From: Candidatus Zixiibacteriota bacterium
GTDB taxonomy: Bacteria > Zixibacteria > MSB-5A5 > GN15 > JAAZOE01
Direction of reading: 5' to 3'
NCBI GenBank assembly: GCA_036480375.1
Contig: JAZGGI010000047.1
Span: 28,706-92,705, forward strand
Length of the DNA: 64,000 nt
Below the pieces are notes generated by a model. The model was given only the letters and a program-made list of their open reading frames with translations, ran no database searches and was not told the origin of the DNA. Positions 6,976 through 16,519 of the stretch are shown in pieces (positions within the stretch are counted from its first letter, which is position 1; each line of letters begins with the position of its first letter). Made by a program: the position numbers and the translations under genes.

Positions 6976-8068
6976 TAAACTCCTGGGACAGGATAAGGTT
7001 CGTGAAATTCTTTTAAAAACCGCCAAAAACGGACAATTACCCAATAGTTATCTATTCTCGGGTCCCGAAGGAGTCGGCAAATGGTCCGCCGCCCTGGGCC
7101 TTACAGCTTACCTTAATTGTCAAAAACCCGGTGAAAGCGAAAGCTGCGATACATGTCCCTCCTGCAAACAAATTTCCAAATTGCAGCACCCCAATTTATT
7201 TATCGCCATCCCGACTCCGCCTTCGAAAACGGAAAAGGAAGAATTGGGCAATTATTGGGCAATTCTGGAAGATAAAATGGCCGAGCCGTATTCATTAATA
7301 ACGGGGCAGAGGCAAATGTCTATTCCGGTCGCGACTGTGCGCCAAATTAAGCAGAAGCTGAATCAAAAAGCTGAATTGACCGGTACGCGAGTGATAATTA
7401 TTGACCAAATGGATCGTATGCTGTCCTCCTCGGCTGACGCTCTCCTGAAATTGGTTGAGGAACCTCCGCCGAATACCCTAATTATAATTACCAGTTCAAA
7501 TCTCGAAAAACTTCTCGATACAATCGTATCGCGATGCAGGGTGATTTCGTTTCCCCGATTGCCTGATGAAATAATATCCTCTTATTTGATTGAGAAGGAA
7601 GTTGCCGCCGATAAAAAAGCGATCCTTCTTGCGAGGTTATCGCAGGGTTCCATCGGCAGAGCTCTATATCTTTCAGATGATGACATTACCCAGGACAGAG
7701 AAGTCGCCAGACTAATTTTCAAGGGGATATTCGTCGAACCCTCGATTGACCTGATTACCGAGGCAGGAGATTTACTTCCCTATCGGGATAGATTCCGCAT
7801 TACCCGAATTATAAGTTTTTGGCAGTCGCTTTTTAGAGATCTAATTCTGATCAAGAATGATTCCGATAATGATAAGCTAATCAATATTGATAATGTCGCT
7901 GAACTCGAACGCCTTGCCGCCAAAAATATAGAAGTTGAACATTTGTTAACAATCCCTGCCTATCTGAGTGAAGTTATAAGTGATATCGAACTCAACGTCG
8001 ATACTCAAACCGCGGTGGCGGCGCTTTTAATTGAGATTCAAAGCCGATTGAATTTACGGGCTAAATAA
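6965..8068 (+). CDS. holB: DNA polymerase III subunit delta'
   Basis: A 367-residue AAA+ clamp-loader subunit. It has the N-terminal LLGQDKVREIL motif, a zinc-binding cluster (C..C..C CDTCPSC near residues 60-67), a sensor-1 region (ITSSNLEKLLDTIVSRC) and the SRC motif that supplies an arginine finger. Its P-loop reads GPEGVGKWS, with Trp at the Ser/Thr position, so it is unlikely to hydrolyse ATP, as is known for delta' in E. coli. It assembles with DnaX and delta to load the sliding clamp. It is coupled to the ftsE-ftsX-envC unit by overlap; this pairing is a genomic arrangement, not a pathway link. Confidence 0.92.
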   Translation: MNFNKLLGQDKVREILLKTAKNGQLPNSYLFSGPEGVGKWSAALGLTAYLNCQKPGESESCDTCPSCKQISKLQHPNLFIAIPTPPSKTEKEELGNYWAILEDKMAEPYSLITGQRQMSIPVATVRQIKQKLNQKAELTGTRVIIIDQMDRMLSSSADALLKLVEEPPPNTLIIITSSNLEKLLDTIVSRCRVISFPRLPDEIISSYLIEKEVAADKKAILLARLSQGSIGRALYLSDDDITQDREVARLIFKGIFVEPSIDLITEAGDLLPYRDRFRITRIISFWQSLFRDLILIKNDSDNDKLINIDNVAELERLAAKNIEVEHLLTIPAYLSEVISDIELNVDTQTAVAALLIEIQSRLNLRAK

Positions 8069-8086
8069 AATCATCCAATAAAAAAT

Positions 8087-8102
8087 CCGCCTTTGAAGGC
8101 GG
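8087..8102. terminator. Hairpin after holB, T-rich on the minus side
   Basis: CCGCCTT/AAGGCGG forms a 6-7 bp stem 18 nt after the holB stop. Poly-A precedes it on the plus strand, so the T tract is on the minus-strand product; as a plus-strand terminator it is weak (TTCCAG follows). Confidence 0.4.
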
Positions 8103-8249
8103 TTCCAGACTTTTGACAAAGTCAGTCGACACCCTTTTTAGTTGATCGATGTTGTTTTTCCTTCATTATTAGAAACAGTCTATATTATAATTCAGATAAA
8201 TTAAGGAGTGTAATGTTTCAACGGCAGGAATCGTCTCAGAGCCGGATGT

Positions 8250-8372
8250 GGCAATCTTTTAAAATTGTTTTTTATCGTCAGTTCACACTCCTCATATGTC
8301 GAACCAAGAACTGACGGAACAAATTTAGATCACCACGTCGTCCGTCTTACGCCGGACTCCTCGCGATGACTG
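8250..8372. repeat. Palindromic dispersed-repeat-like element
   Basis: Nested inverted repeats are present: GTGGCAATCT (8250 region) faces AGATCACCAC (8328 region), and CGTCAGTTC (8276-8284) faces GAACTGACG (8308-8316). The right end, read on the minus strand, is GTCATCGCGAGGAGTCCGGC...GACGTGGTGATCT. This strongly recalls the widespread 'CGTCATTGCGAGGAGC...GACGTGGCAATCT' intergenic palindromes found in many bacterial genomes. Only one copy is in the window, so dispersal cannot be shown here. Confidence 0.5.
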
Positions 8373-8544
8373 GTTTTATTCAATTTTCCAAAAATTATCC
8401 ACATTTGCATTTTTGAAAATCCCTTGTAATTGCATATTTTATTTTGAGTTGCGGGGAATTGGGTTCGTTTTGTCCTTTTTCGTTTTTGTCCTTTTGGCTC
8501 CTTTTATTTTGTGGCATATATGATGCCTCTCCCGATTAAGGTGA

Positions 8545-9324
8545 ATGATCTACGGATTTCCCTTTGTACCGATAATGGCACTGGTTATCGCAGCATATTT
8601 CTACCTGCGTTTCCGCTCAAAAATCAAGGTGAAATCGCTCAATGTCTCAGCCATAGTGCGTCAGGCTTCCGACCAGATCGGACCTATGAATCGAAACGAG
8701 TATCTCACGGCGGCGGTTCTGATTATCGTCATAGCTCTTTGGATCGGTGCCAGCGATACTTTTGGCATGGGCGGTCCGATCATTCTTGGACTGGTTGCCT
8801 TGAATATAATGCGAATACTCAAATGGCGTGACTTTACTTCAATCCACTGGGAAGTGATCGCCCTGTATGCCAGCGCCAGCGCCTTGGGCAAAGGCTTAGC
8901 TGAAACAGGCGGAGCGCTGTTCCTGGCCGACAGCTTCCTCGGTATTCTACCGGAATTCATGAGCGAGGGAACAGAATTAGCGATGGCCGCCAGCCTGTTC
9001 AGTGGGCTCGCCACCAATTTCATGAGCGACGGAGCGACAGTTTCAGCGATTGGTCCAATTACCGTGCCGATGGCGACTATCAGCGGTACACACCCCTGGA
9101 TGGTTGGCTTTGCGAACGCATTCGCTTCGTCATCTGCTCACATGCTTATAATCGGTACACCCTCAAATGCAATTGCTTATGCCATGGCTAAAGATCCGGT
9201 GACCGGCGAGCAATTAGTAACTCTCTCCGATTTCCTCAAGCATGGCGCTGTTGTGCTAATATTATCGCTTGCGGTTCTTTGGGGATGGACTATATTTGGC
9301 TATTGGCGATATATAGGGTTTTAG
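8545..9324 (+). pseudogene. C-terminal half of a DASS/SLC13-type anion symporter
   Basis: 259 codons encode only the second half of a divalent anion:Na+ symporter: helices, the TNFMSDGAT hairpin region and the IGTPSNAIAYA motif that lies near the C-terminus of full-length (about 450-600 aa) members. An in-frame TGA sits directly before the ATG. The alternate frame just upstream reads PLPIKVND, which would join naturally to IYGFPFVPIM, suggesting a frameshift at about 8545-8550. No N-terminal half is found upstream. Most likely a decayed gene; a separate half-transporter is the less likely alternative. Confidence 0.7.
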
Positions 9325-9343
9325 GTAAAGGAAGGAATGATCC

Positions 9344-9868
9344 ATGTCAGATAAAATCAGGTTGTTGATTGTGGACGACGAGGAAAAGTCCATCGAATCC
9401 ATCGCCAAGCGATTGGAAATGAGGGATTTCGAGGTCCGTACAGCTACACGCGGCGCGCAGGCTGTCGAGATCGCGCGCGAGGAGAAATTCGATCTTGCTT
9501 TGTTGGATCTCAAGATGCCCGGCATGGATGGGAAACAAGTGCTTGAAATACTAAAGCAGGAACACAAGCATATTGAAGTAATAATCTTAACCGGTCACGG
9601 ATCTGTCGATTCCGCAGTCGACTGCACCAAGCTCGGAGCTTTCGGCTATCTACCCAAGCCATACGAACTGGAGAAACTGCTCGACACCCTGCAACAAGCT
9701 TATCAAGTACGTATGGAGAAGAAATTCCAGGTAGTTCAGGAGCGGATGGACAAAATCGCCAAACTGGCACCGGCTCCAGTGCGCTTGCCATCCTGCGGGA
9801 ACTCAAGAAGCTGGATGATGAAGAAAAGTAATCTCAAGCAATTCAGTGGGATGAATGTACAGCTGTAA
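9344..9868 (+). pseudogene. Response regulator receiver protein, frameshifted near its C-terminus
   Basis: Residues 1-120 are a normal CheY-like receiver: acidic DDEE near residue 11, phospho-acceptor D55 (LALLDLKMPG), T at about 84 (ILTGHG) and K at about 106 (YLPKPYE). After KIAKLA the frame turns to unrelated sequence. The -1 frame from about 9766 continues as a plausible helix, GTGSSALAILRELKKLDDEE, ending at TAA 9829-9831. A single-base loss around 9761-9766 therefore explains both. The receiver could still fold. It sits between the broken transporter and the KefC-like gene; such transporter-receiver-antiporter sets probably once formed one operon. Confidence 0.7.
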
Positions 9869-9891
9869 ACGTCAAACGACGATAAAGCAAT

Positions 9892-11595
9892 ATGCATGAA
9901 TTGGCTTATCTCCAAGACCTCGTAATAATACTCGGTTTCGCGATTATTATAGTAATCGTATTCCATAGGCTAAAGTTACCACCCATAGCTGGTTTCATCC
10001 TGTCAGGGATACTCGTAGGTCCCCGGGGTTTTGGGTTGATCAATGATGTTCACCAGGTCGAAGTGCTGGCCGAGATCGGGGTCGCATTACTTCTGTTTGG
10101 AATAGGAGCGGAGCTTGCGCTGAAGAAACTACGGCGTTTGTGGAAGCTCGTTGTGGCAGGCGGTTTTCTACAAGTGGGGCTTAGCACAGCCGCTGCCTTC
10201 GCAATAGCCAGAATGGCTCATTTGTCAAGCAGCTCGGCCATATTCATCGGCCTTGTTGTGGCATTATCCAGTACTGCTATTGTCTTACGAGGATTGCAGC
10301 AGCGAGGGGAAGTTGACGCACCACACGGTCGCTTGATATTGGGGATTCTTGTATTCCAGGACTTCAGCGTCGTACCCATTATGCTGGTTATCCCACTACT
10401 GACCGGAACGGACTTGAATGCCGGAGTGTTCTTTGTCACGTTGGCGAAATCTGTAGGAATAATTGTTGTCGTCTTGCTCCTGGCTATACTCATAGTGCCC
10501 CGAATCCTAAGCCTTGTTGCCAGGACCAGGCAAAGACAATTGTTCATCCTTTCTGTATTTCTGATTTGTCTGGGAACGGCATGGCTGGTTACCAAATCCG
10601 GCGCTTCTCTTGCGGTAGGGGCGTTCCTGGCGGGATTAGTTGTTTCAGGAAGCGAATATAGACATCAGGCACTGGCGGACATGATATCGTTCAGGGAGAT
10701 CTTTGCCAGTCTGTTTTTTGTGTCGATTGGGATGCTGCTGTCACCTTTGATGATTCTTGACAATCTTGTACCGATCTTTGCCATTCTGGCTGCAATCCTG
10801 CTTGGCAAGTCTGTGATTGTCTTCATTACCGCGGCAGTACTGCGCATGCCGATGAGAGTATGTTTAATCGCGGCCGTCGCATTGGCACAGATGGGAGAGT
10901 TTTCTTTCATTCTACTGTTCTCCATACAGGGTACAGGGTTGATTGCAAAATCTCTTGAGAGCAGTTTAGTCTCAGCGGCGATTCTCTCTATGTTCTTCAC
11001 TCCTTTCGCCATGTCTTATGGTCCTCAGCTTGCGGCCGGGCTTGGTAAGTTCAAGCGCCTTAAGAGCCTGCTCAAGGTTGATTCAGCCGAGGACGCACCC
11101 GATGCCGTCGGTAAAATGCGCGACCACATAATTGTCAGCGGGTACGGTTTTGCCGGAAGGGAATTATCACAGGTTCTTGAGGGATACAATATCCCATATG
11201 TGATAGTGGATCTCAATATTGAGAATGTAAGAAAAGCATCTCGAGAAACAGGAAGAGCAGTATTCGGCGATGTTACAAGCCAGGGTGTGCTCAATAAGTT
11301 GGGGATTGAAAACGCTCGAGAACTTGTTCTCCTGATAAACGATCCCAGCGCTGCCGAGCGGGCAGTACGAGTTGCTCGTGGGCTTGCTCCCCGCTTATTT
11401 ATAACCGTACGAACTTTCTACTTGCTCGATATCGAACCTCTTCTCGCAGCGGGCGCCGATGAGGTCGTACCTGCTGAAAGGGAAGCTGCAGTTCAGGTTG
11501 CGATTCAGCTACTGAAGAGGCATCGGGTAGACAATCAACAGATTGCCAAACAGGCATTAGTTATCCGCGACCATTCCGAAGACAGCAGTTCCTGA
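9892..11595 (+). CDS. KefC-like CPA2 cation:proton antiporter with TrkA-N domain
   Basis: A 567-residue inner-membrane protein. Residues about 1-385 hold some 12-13 helices of the CPA2 Na+/H+ exchanger family (PPIAGFILSGILVGPRG, ALSSTAIVLR, LVFQDFSVVP with the transport-site Asp). Residues about 403-520 form an NAD-binding RCK/TrkA-N domain (HIIVSGYGFAGRELSQVL). The architecture matches KefB/KefC-type K+ or Na+ efflux systems. Length and domains are complete, unlike the two genes before it. The Shine-Dalgarno is weak. The gene is the only apparently intact member of the island. Confidence 0.88.
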   Translation: MHELAYLQDLVIILGFAIIIVIVFHRLKLPPIAGFILSGILVGPRGFGLINDVHQVEVLAEIGVALLLFGIGAELALKKLRRLWKLVVAGGFLQVGLSTAAAFAIARMAHLSSSSAIFIGLVVALSSTAIVLRGLQQRGEVDAPHGRLILGILVFQDFSVVPIMLVIPLLTGTDLNAGVFFVTLAKSVGIIVVVLLLAILIVPRILSLVARTRQRQLFILSVFLICLGTAWLVTKSGASLAVGAFLAGLVVSGSEYRHQALADMISFREIFASLFFVSIGMLLSPLMILDNLVPIFAILAAILLGKSVIVFITAAVLRMPMRVCLIAAVALAQMGEFSFILLFSIQGTGLIAKSLESSLVSAAILSMFFTPFAMSYGPQLAAGLGKFKRLKSLLKVDSAEDAPDAVGKMRDHIIVSGYGFAGRELSQVLEGYNIPYVIVDLNIENVRKASRETGRAVFGDVTSQGVLNKLGIENARELVLLINDPSAAERAVRVARGLAPRLFITVRTFYLLDIEPLLAAGADEVVPAEREAAVQVAIQLLKRHRVDNQQIAKQALVIRDHSEDSSS

Positions 11596-11645
11596 TCCTG
11601 GTCACAGCGACTAGCCAGCTTAGCTCGTAAGGATTAGGGCGTTAG

Positions 11646-11777
11646 TCCCAACTGATTGTTTATCGACACCTTTTTTTCGATCGCCGCCAACTGCAATGGA
11701 CGCCTGAATCCTGGGGTGAGCGTGTACTATTGATAAGCGGATTGATCGCGGCCATATCTCTTCTTACACTTTTCTAA
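11646..11777 (+). pseudogene. Short membrane-protein remnant
   Basis: An open stretch without a start codon reads YRHLFFDRRQLQWTPESW...VLLISGLIAAISLLTLF followed by TAA: a basic/amphipathic segment and one hydrophobic helix. It resembles the C-terminal end of a membrane protein whose upstream part is gone. The family cannot be named. Confidence 0.35.
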
Positions 11778-11818
11778 CAGGCCGATCCAAAACAGTAGAA
11801 TCGCCAGCCAAATAAATA

Positions 11819-11847
11819 GCTCCACAATTGCAGAATGATTGTGGAGC
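11819..11847 (-). terminator. Hairpin downstream of the VCBS/dockerin gene
   Basis: A perfect 10-bp inverted repeat GCTCCACAAT / ATTGTGGAGC with a 9-nt loop is followed on the minus strand by TATTTATTT. It lies 50 bp beyond the stop of the minus-strand gene. Confidence 0.6.
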
Positions 11848-11896
11848 CAATATTTCAAAATATAAACTAAATGACGCCTATTTTTACATCAATACT

Positions 11897-14656
11897 CTAC
11901 CAGGCTATATCACAATCGTCACACGTACCCGGGCCACCTTTGAAAACGACATTAATTATATACACGGCGTCACCCACATTGGTATTTCCATCGCAGTTGG
12001 CGTCGCCCTTTCCAATTGGATTCGGAGGCGGTCCTCCCTTAAATATATGACTGATTAGAAATACGGCATCGCCGATATTTACAATTCCATCATTATTGGC
12101 ATCACCACAATGATTACCCGGATTGGGGTATATATTGATAACATACAGGCAGTCGTAATCGGGTTCGCCAACTGGTTTAATCCGCCAATAATACGTAGTT
12201 GTGTCCGTCACATCCAACGGTTCATCGGTGGTGAATTCGTTTCCGTCAATTGTCAAATCATAGAGGATGTTATTGAAATCATAATCACCGGCTAATTGGA
12301 AATCAAACTGCCCATCTCCCAGCCACATAAAAGTAGGTGGATTTATATGGGTAATTTTCCCGGGACGAGGTACGGCTGGAAAGTGATCGCCTGCGTAAAA
12401 CGTAAATTGATAACCTTCCGGTCGCATCGGCATATCTTTGGCCAGACGATAGAGACGGCCGTTAATCGTAAATTCCAATGTGAAACTCTCACCTTCCGTC
12501 ACGTTTGGTTTGGGAAGGGCGTCAATTGTATATGCTTCATTTTCAACAACGCCCAGGACGAGATAATCATCGATAATATCATTGGGATCGACATTGCGCC
12601 GGTAATATTCTCCCGATGGCATTACATTTTTTATCCGATTGAAAACTTTACCATCCGAAGAATTAAGCTCGATTGAGGCGTTATCATATGCTGTCAATGT
12701 AAGCGATTGCGGCAAATAACCGGCTGGATTTGTTTGATTTTCCAAATAATATAGCGAATTGCCTTGCATAACAGAAACCGACGCTGCCATTAAATCAAGA
12801 TCACCATCCAGATCGGCGTCAAAACAATCAATATATTGCGGTACATGGTTGGCGATTTCATATCTCATTTCATTTGAAAATGAACCATCTCCTTCCCCAA
12901 ATAAAATTCCGATGTATTTCTGGGAACCGTTGACAAAGGCGATATCGAGCTGATTATCGTTATTGAAATCACCGACACAATTACCAAAAACCTGGCCTCT
13001 GATGTCATGAATCACATGCTGACTGAAGGTCCCGTCGCCGTTGCCAAGATATATGACTATCTCACTTCGCTCCCCGCCAACAGAAGGTGTGGAGATACAC
13101 AGATCGTAAATATTATCGTCATTAAAATCGCTGCCATTGTTGGTTATTTCAACATCCAGAGTGGCGTACACTTGTGAATGAAATTCTTCCTCGGTAAATC
13201 CGCCGACACCGTCGCCCAGATATATTTTTATTCCACTTTTGGTTCCAATGGCCAGATCATCGACTCCATCCTCGTTAAAATCGGCACAGTTTACGGTAAC
13301 GGCTGAATCGAAAGTGGGAATTATAGAGATGTATGAAAAATCGCCCTGTTCGTTTCCGGCATAAATCCGAACACCGTCATGCCAGGTTGAGGCGGCATCT
13401 ATATAATTATCACCCGTAAATTCTCCGCAAATAATATTGCGGGTCACATGGCCGTCATTTGAAAAACCTGATAAAGAAAAAGAATTAGCGCCATCTCCTT
13501 CAGCGGTGAGAACCCGATAAGGCCCGTTTTCAAATCCCATCAATAGGACGTCCAAATTGCCGTCATCATTATAATATCCGGTTTGAGAACCAAATTTCGG
13601 TTCCATATCTTCGTGAGCAAATACTCTCTGCCAGCCTTCTGACAAATTCAAATCATATAGCGCCATCGTTGGAGTTAAATTACTACCTGTTCCGCTGATA
13701 AATAATTCAGGATTGTCATCATCATCGAAATTGCCGTGAGCCAGACCATTGGCATTACAAACACCCGTTATTTCATCAATATCCATATCAACCAAATAAT
13801 ATAAACTTTCGACAACCTGAATCACAACGCTGTTGACTTCACATAATTCTTCTGTGTCACAGATTCTGAATACGGCTGTCCAGACCCCAATGTCATTGGC
13901 TGTGACATCCCATTCAAAGAGTGCCGGGTTCGCCTCGCTGAGAGTTGGCGTGTTTTCCGGTAATCTTGTGTCATCGTCGTAACCTGCCAGCTCAATCAGT
14001 TCAAGTGTAATCTGTAAATCTTCGGGTGAATACCCCTCAATTTCAAAACCGACGGTTTGACCGGCAATTGAGGAAATATAACTATCGGGAACCGTTAATT
14101 CAGGAGGTAATGTTCCCTCGATGATTTCAATCGTGGTTGAAGTAAATTGAGGTGTATAGCTGTTAATGTAATCCCATCGTTGTAATGCAAATGGAGCTCC
14201 CGGTGGAAAATAGGAGGAATCAATAGTAATATGGCCGGTACTGATGCCCGTGAAATAAAGAAGAAGAATCGGGTCATTTCCCGGAGGTAATGGATTTCCA
14301 AACCATGTGCCATTGACAACATGAAGACTATCGTATCCAATACAAGTTTCTTTTCGCGACCTTATCAACCGAAAATCCATAACAGATGGGTCATTTTGGC
14401 GATTGATATAAACGACCGAATCATATTTGGCACAGCCACCGTCATCCGAAAAAATAATAAGACCAGATGTATTTCCCCTGACTAATTCATCGTTTACGAC
14501 TGTAAACGTGAGTGGAATTGATCTTCCGACAATCAGCGGTCCTCCCTCGATCTTAACGGTATCAGGAAGTCCCGGATCCTGAGCCAAACAATTGGCCCCG
14601 GCCACGACAGTTAGAATACATATGACGATATTAATAAATCGTATCCATGATTTCAT
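11897..14656 (-). CDS. Secreted FG-GAP/VCBS repeat protein with C-terminal dockerin
   Basis: 919 residues. The signal peptide ends near NCLAQD. An Ig/cadherin-like region is followed by a long array of FG-GAP/VCBS units (about residues 290-640; D-x-D-x-DG calcium loops such as DFNEDGVDDLAIG and DLDGDLDLMAAS) forming an integrin-like propeller, then another beta-sandwich region. The last about 70 residues are a type I dockerin pair (GDANNDGIVNIGDAVFLISH and GDANCDGNTNVGDAVYIINV). Known family roles are adhesion or scaffold binding in a Ca2+-dependent way; the partner cohesin is not in this window. GGGAGG precedes the ATG. Confidence 0.88.
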   Translation of the reverse strand: MKSWIRFINIVICILTVVAGANCLAQDPGLPDTVKIEGGPLIVGRSIPLTFTVVNDELVRGNTSGLIIFSDDGGCAKYDSVVYINRQNDPSVMDFRLIRSRKETCIGYDSLHVVNGTWFGNPLPPGNDPILLLYFTGISTGHITIDSSYFPPGAPFALQRWDYINSYTPQFTSTTIEIIEGTLPPELTVPDSYISSIAGQTVGFEIEGYSPEDLQITLELIELAGYDDDTRLPENTPTLSEANPALFEWDVTANDIGVWTAVFRICDTEELCEVNSVVIQVVESLYYLVDMDIDEITGVCNANGLAHGNFDDDDNPELFISGTGSNLTPTMALYDLNLSEGWQRVFAHEDMEPKFGSQTGYYNDDGNLDVLLMGFENGPYRVLTAEGDGANSFSLSGFSNDGHVTRNIICGEFTGDNYIDAASTWHDGVRIYAGNEQGDFSYISIIPTFDSAVTVNCADFNEDGVDDLAIGTKSGIKIYLGDGVGGFTEEEFHSQVYATLDVEITNNGSDFNDDNIYDLCISTPSVGGERSEIVIYLGNGDGTFSQHVIHDIRGQVFGNCVGDFNNDNQLDIAFVNGSQKYIGILFGEGDGSFSNEMRYEIANHVPQYIDCFDADLDGDLDLMAASVSVMQGNSLYYLENQTNPAGYLPQSLTLTAYDNASIELNSSDGKVFNRIKNVMPSGEYYRRNVDPNDIIDDYLVLGVVENEAYTIDALPKPNVTEGESFTLEFTINGRLYRLAKDMPMRPEGYQFTFYAGDHFPAVPRPGKITHINPPTFMWLGDGQFDFQLAGDYDFNNILYDLTIDGNEFTTDEPLDVTDTTTYYWRIKPVGEPDYDCLYVINIYPNPGNHCGDANNDGIVNIGDAVFLISHIFKGGPPPNPIGKGDANCDGNTNVGDAVYIINVVFKGGPGTCDDCDIAW

Positions 14657-14985
14657 AACGCCCTCCCGGACAAGTCTCTATTATGGCCGAATGATTAATA
14701 CTCTGCTATGCCCACAGCCTGTGATTAGTACTCCTGAAATCTGCCTATGTCCCTTATTACTTTCATGATTCAAATACAAATTTAACTGTCAGGTGCCCCA
14801 ATTCTATCGCACCATAAACGATAGAATTTCATTTGGTGAAGGCAGGCGAGATGGTTACCTATCCAAAGATAGGCATTTGTAAAAATCATGCAACATATTT
14901 TTTGAGTCATTATTACTAACAGAAAAATTCTGTTAAAATTAAAAAAGCCCTCTCCAACGCGAGGGCTTTTTTAAGAATATATCGT
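14657..14985. other. Intergenic region with hairpins and paired direct repeat
   Basis: No gene. It is the probable 5' region of the minus-strand VCBS/dockerin gene. It holds an 11-bp direct repeat TGATTARTACT (14692-14702 and 14722-14732, 30 bp apart), a perfect 10-bp hairpin AATTCTATCG/CGATAGAATT (14800-14828), a small hairpin CCTATC/GATAGG (14858-14873), and the M16 terminator at its right end. Confidence 0.5.
14942..14972. terminator. Bidirectional intrinsic terminator after the M16 pair
   Basis: A-rich flank, stem AAAAAGCCCTC / GAGGGCTTTTT with an 8-nt loop and T run; it lies 14 bp beyond the end of the minus-strand peptidase operon. Confidence 0.85.
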
Positions 14986-16494
14986 CTATTCAATTTCCAA
15001 CGTCATTGGATTACGTAAAGGCAGGATGGTAATTTCGCCAAAATCGGCAAAGCTATCATCGTGCTTGTCTGAACCCTTTTGAACCGCTTCAGGGTCGCCG
15101 ACTACCAGAAATACTAATTTATTAGGATGCAAATATTTTTGGGCGGCGGCCAGAACATCATCCGGTGTAACCGCTTCCATGTTTTTCTTATAATTCTTCC
15201 AGAAATCCCCCGGACGGTTAGTATATTCATCATCGGCAAAAGTGTTGACAATCGTATTTTTATTGGTGAATGGATTGACCATGCGACCTATAAAGCTGGC
15301 CTTTGCATTTTCAACAATTTCCGCATCGCATTTTTCGGTGCGAATGCGATTAATTTCCTTGACGATGATACCGGATCCAAATGCGGCCGTAGAATGCTTG
15401 GTCTGAAACCATGACCGGAATGTTCCCGGATACAAAATCGGCCGGCCAAAAGCGCTACCGGCATTATATGCCAATCCCTCGTCGGAACGAATTCGCCTGA
15501 CAATACGAGACGTAAATCCGCCCCCGCCAAGAATATTATTCATCACCCGCAAGGCATATTGATCGGGTATATCGCGTTTAACCCCGAGATGGCCAACCCT
15601 GATGCGAGACTGGTTGACGTCATCTTTCTTCACTATATAAACGCCCGGTTTGGCTTCCGAAATCTGTTCCGGAATTTCCGGAAGAACTAAATCCTTATCC
15701 GGCCAAATGGTAAAAAGATTATTAAGTTTGGCGAGAATTTCATCGGTTTTGAAATCACCGGACACGGCGATAATAAAATTACCGGGGAAAAAGTATTTTT
15801 GATGAAAAGCTGCTAAATCCTCGCGGGTAATGGTATTTACCGATTGCTCAGTACGTCGATAAGGTGTCGTGTGGGGATGATCGCCATATAATAAAAATTG
15901 CCATTCTCGTGATTCAATCGCCGAAGTCGAAGCGTTGCGCTGCTCCAAATCGGAAAGGATATCGGTGCGATAGAGATCCAGCGCCTCCTGGTCAAAGACC
16001 GGGTAACGGAGAATTTTCTTTAGCAATTCCAGACTTTCATCTATATCTTTGGACAGGCAAAAGAGATTGGCCGAACCGCGCGTGTTGCCAATATTAACCG
16101 ACAGATCACCGGCCAAGAAGGCGAGACGCTCATCAATTTCTTTCGCCGTCATTCCTTCAACCCCGCCGTTGCGCATTAAATAGCCGGCCATGTCGGCCAG
16201 TCCGGCCTTTTCCAACGGATCATAAATCGAACCGGTACGAACAAAAATCGTTAGATCAAAGGTCGGTACTTCGTTATTTTCGGCGATGTACGCGGAGGCG
16301 CCGCAATCCAATTTATGATGATATTTTCCCGCGTCAGGAGGCTGATAGTTTAGGTCATCGTATTTAAGTTTGTCGGGATGGTCAACGATATCATCAGCCC
16401 TTACGATTGAACCAAAAATTATGACGGCCGTCAACGCCAAAATCACCACAAGCGTGACCGACCGATATAAAAACAAGTTTGATAATCTTCTCAT
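14986..16494 (-). CDS. M16 peptidase-family protein, non-catalytic (R/Y-type) subunit
   Basis: 502 residues with an N-terminal signal/anchor helix. The M16 (pitrilysin) fold is visible in both halves, but the zinc motif HxxEH is replaced (LADMAGYLMRNGG), so it cannot bind zinc itself. It keeps the second-domain motif TSRIVRRIRSDEGLAYNAGS, whose Arg and Tyr contact substrate in two-chain M16 enzymes. The preceding gene (25 nt away, same operon) has the HxxEH half. Inference: the two products form a periplasmic heterodimeric protease. AGGAG precedes the ATG by 8 nt. Confidence 0.88.
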   Translation of the reverse strand: MRRLSNLFLYRSVTLVVILALTAVIIFGSIVRADDIVDHPDKLKYDDLNYQPPDAGKYHHKLDCGASAYIAENNEVPTFDLTIFVRTGSIYDPLEKAGLADMAGYLMRNGGVEGMTAKEIDERLAFLAGDLSVNIGNTRGSANLFCLSKDIDESLELLKKILRYPVFDQEALDLYRTDILSDLEQRNASTSAIESREWQFLLYGDHPHTTPYRRTEQSVNTITREDLAAFHQKYFFPGNFIIAVSGDFKTDEILAKLNNLFTIWPDKDLVLPEIPEQISEAKPGVYIVKKDDVNQSRIRVGHLGVKRDIPDQYALRVMNNILGGGGFTSRIVRRIRSDEGLAYNAGSAFGRPILYPGTFRSWFQTKHSTAAFGSGIIVKEINRIRTEKCDAEIVENAKASFIGRMVNPFTNKNTIVNTFADDEYTNRPGDFWKNYKKNMEAVTPDDVLAAAQKYLHPNKLVFLVVGDPEAVQKGSDKHDDSFADFGEITILPLRNPMTLEIE

Positions 16495-16519
16495 TTTCGT
16501 ATCTCCTATGGCGTGCGCC

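Larger units (their letters stand above)
8069..8544. other. Gene-poor left edge of the decayed island
   Basis: No convincing gene is present. A promoter-like TTCATT-N18-TATAAT near 8160-8190 and an AAGGAG precede a 33-codon frame at 8214-8315 (MFQRQESSQSRMWQSFKIVF...) with no recognisable similarity; it overlaps the palindromic element below. The stretch ends in a T-rich run leading into the broken transporter. It looks like a deletion/insertion scar rather than a regulatory region. Confidence 0.4.

Noticed and set aside
8511..8831. 106-codon frame at the 5' end of the DASS fragment
   Set aside because: Only its first about 12 codons look related to the transporter; the rest is an out-of-frame reading of it.
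12110..12953. Plus-strand frames opposite the VCBS/dockerin gene
   Set aside because: They mirror the reverse-strand coding repeats and have no start signals or family resemblance.
14780..14880. Riboswitch in the leader of the VCBS/dockerin gene
   Set aside because: The two hairpins are real, but I could not match any known aptamer core such as c-di-GMP or cobalamin.
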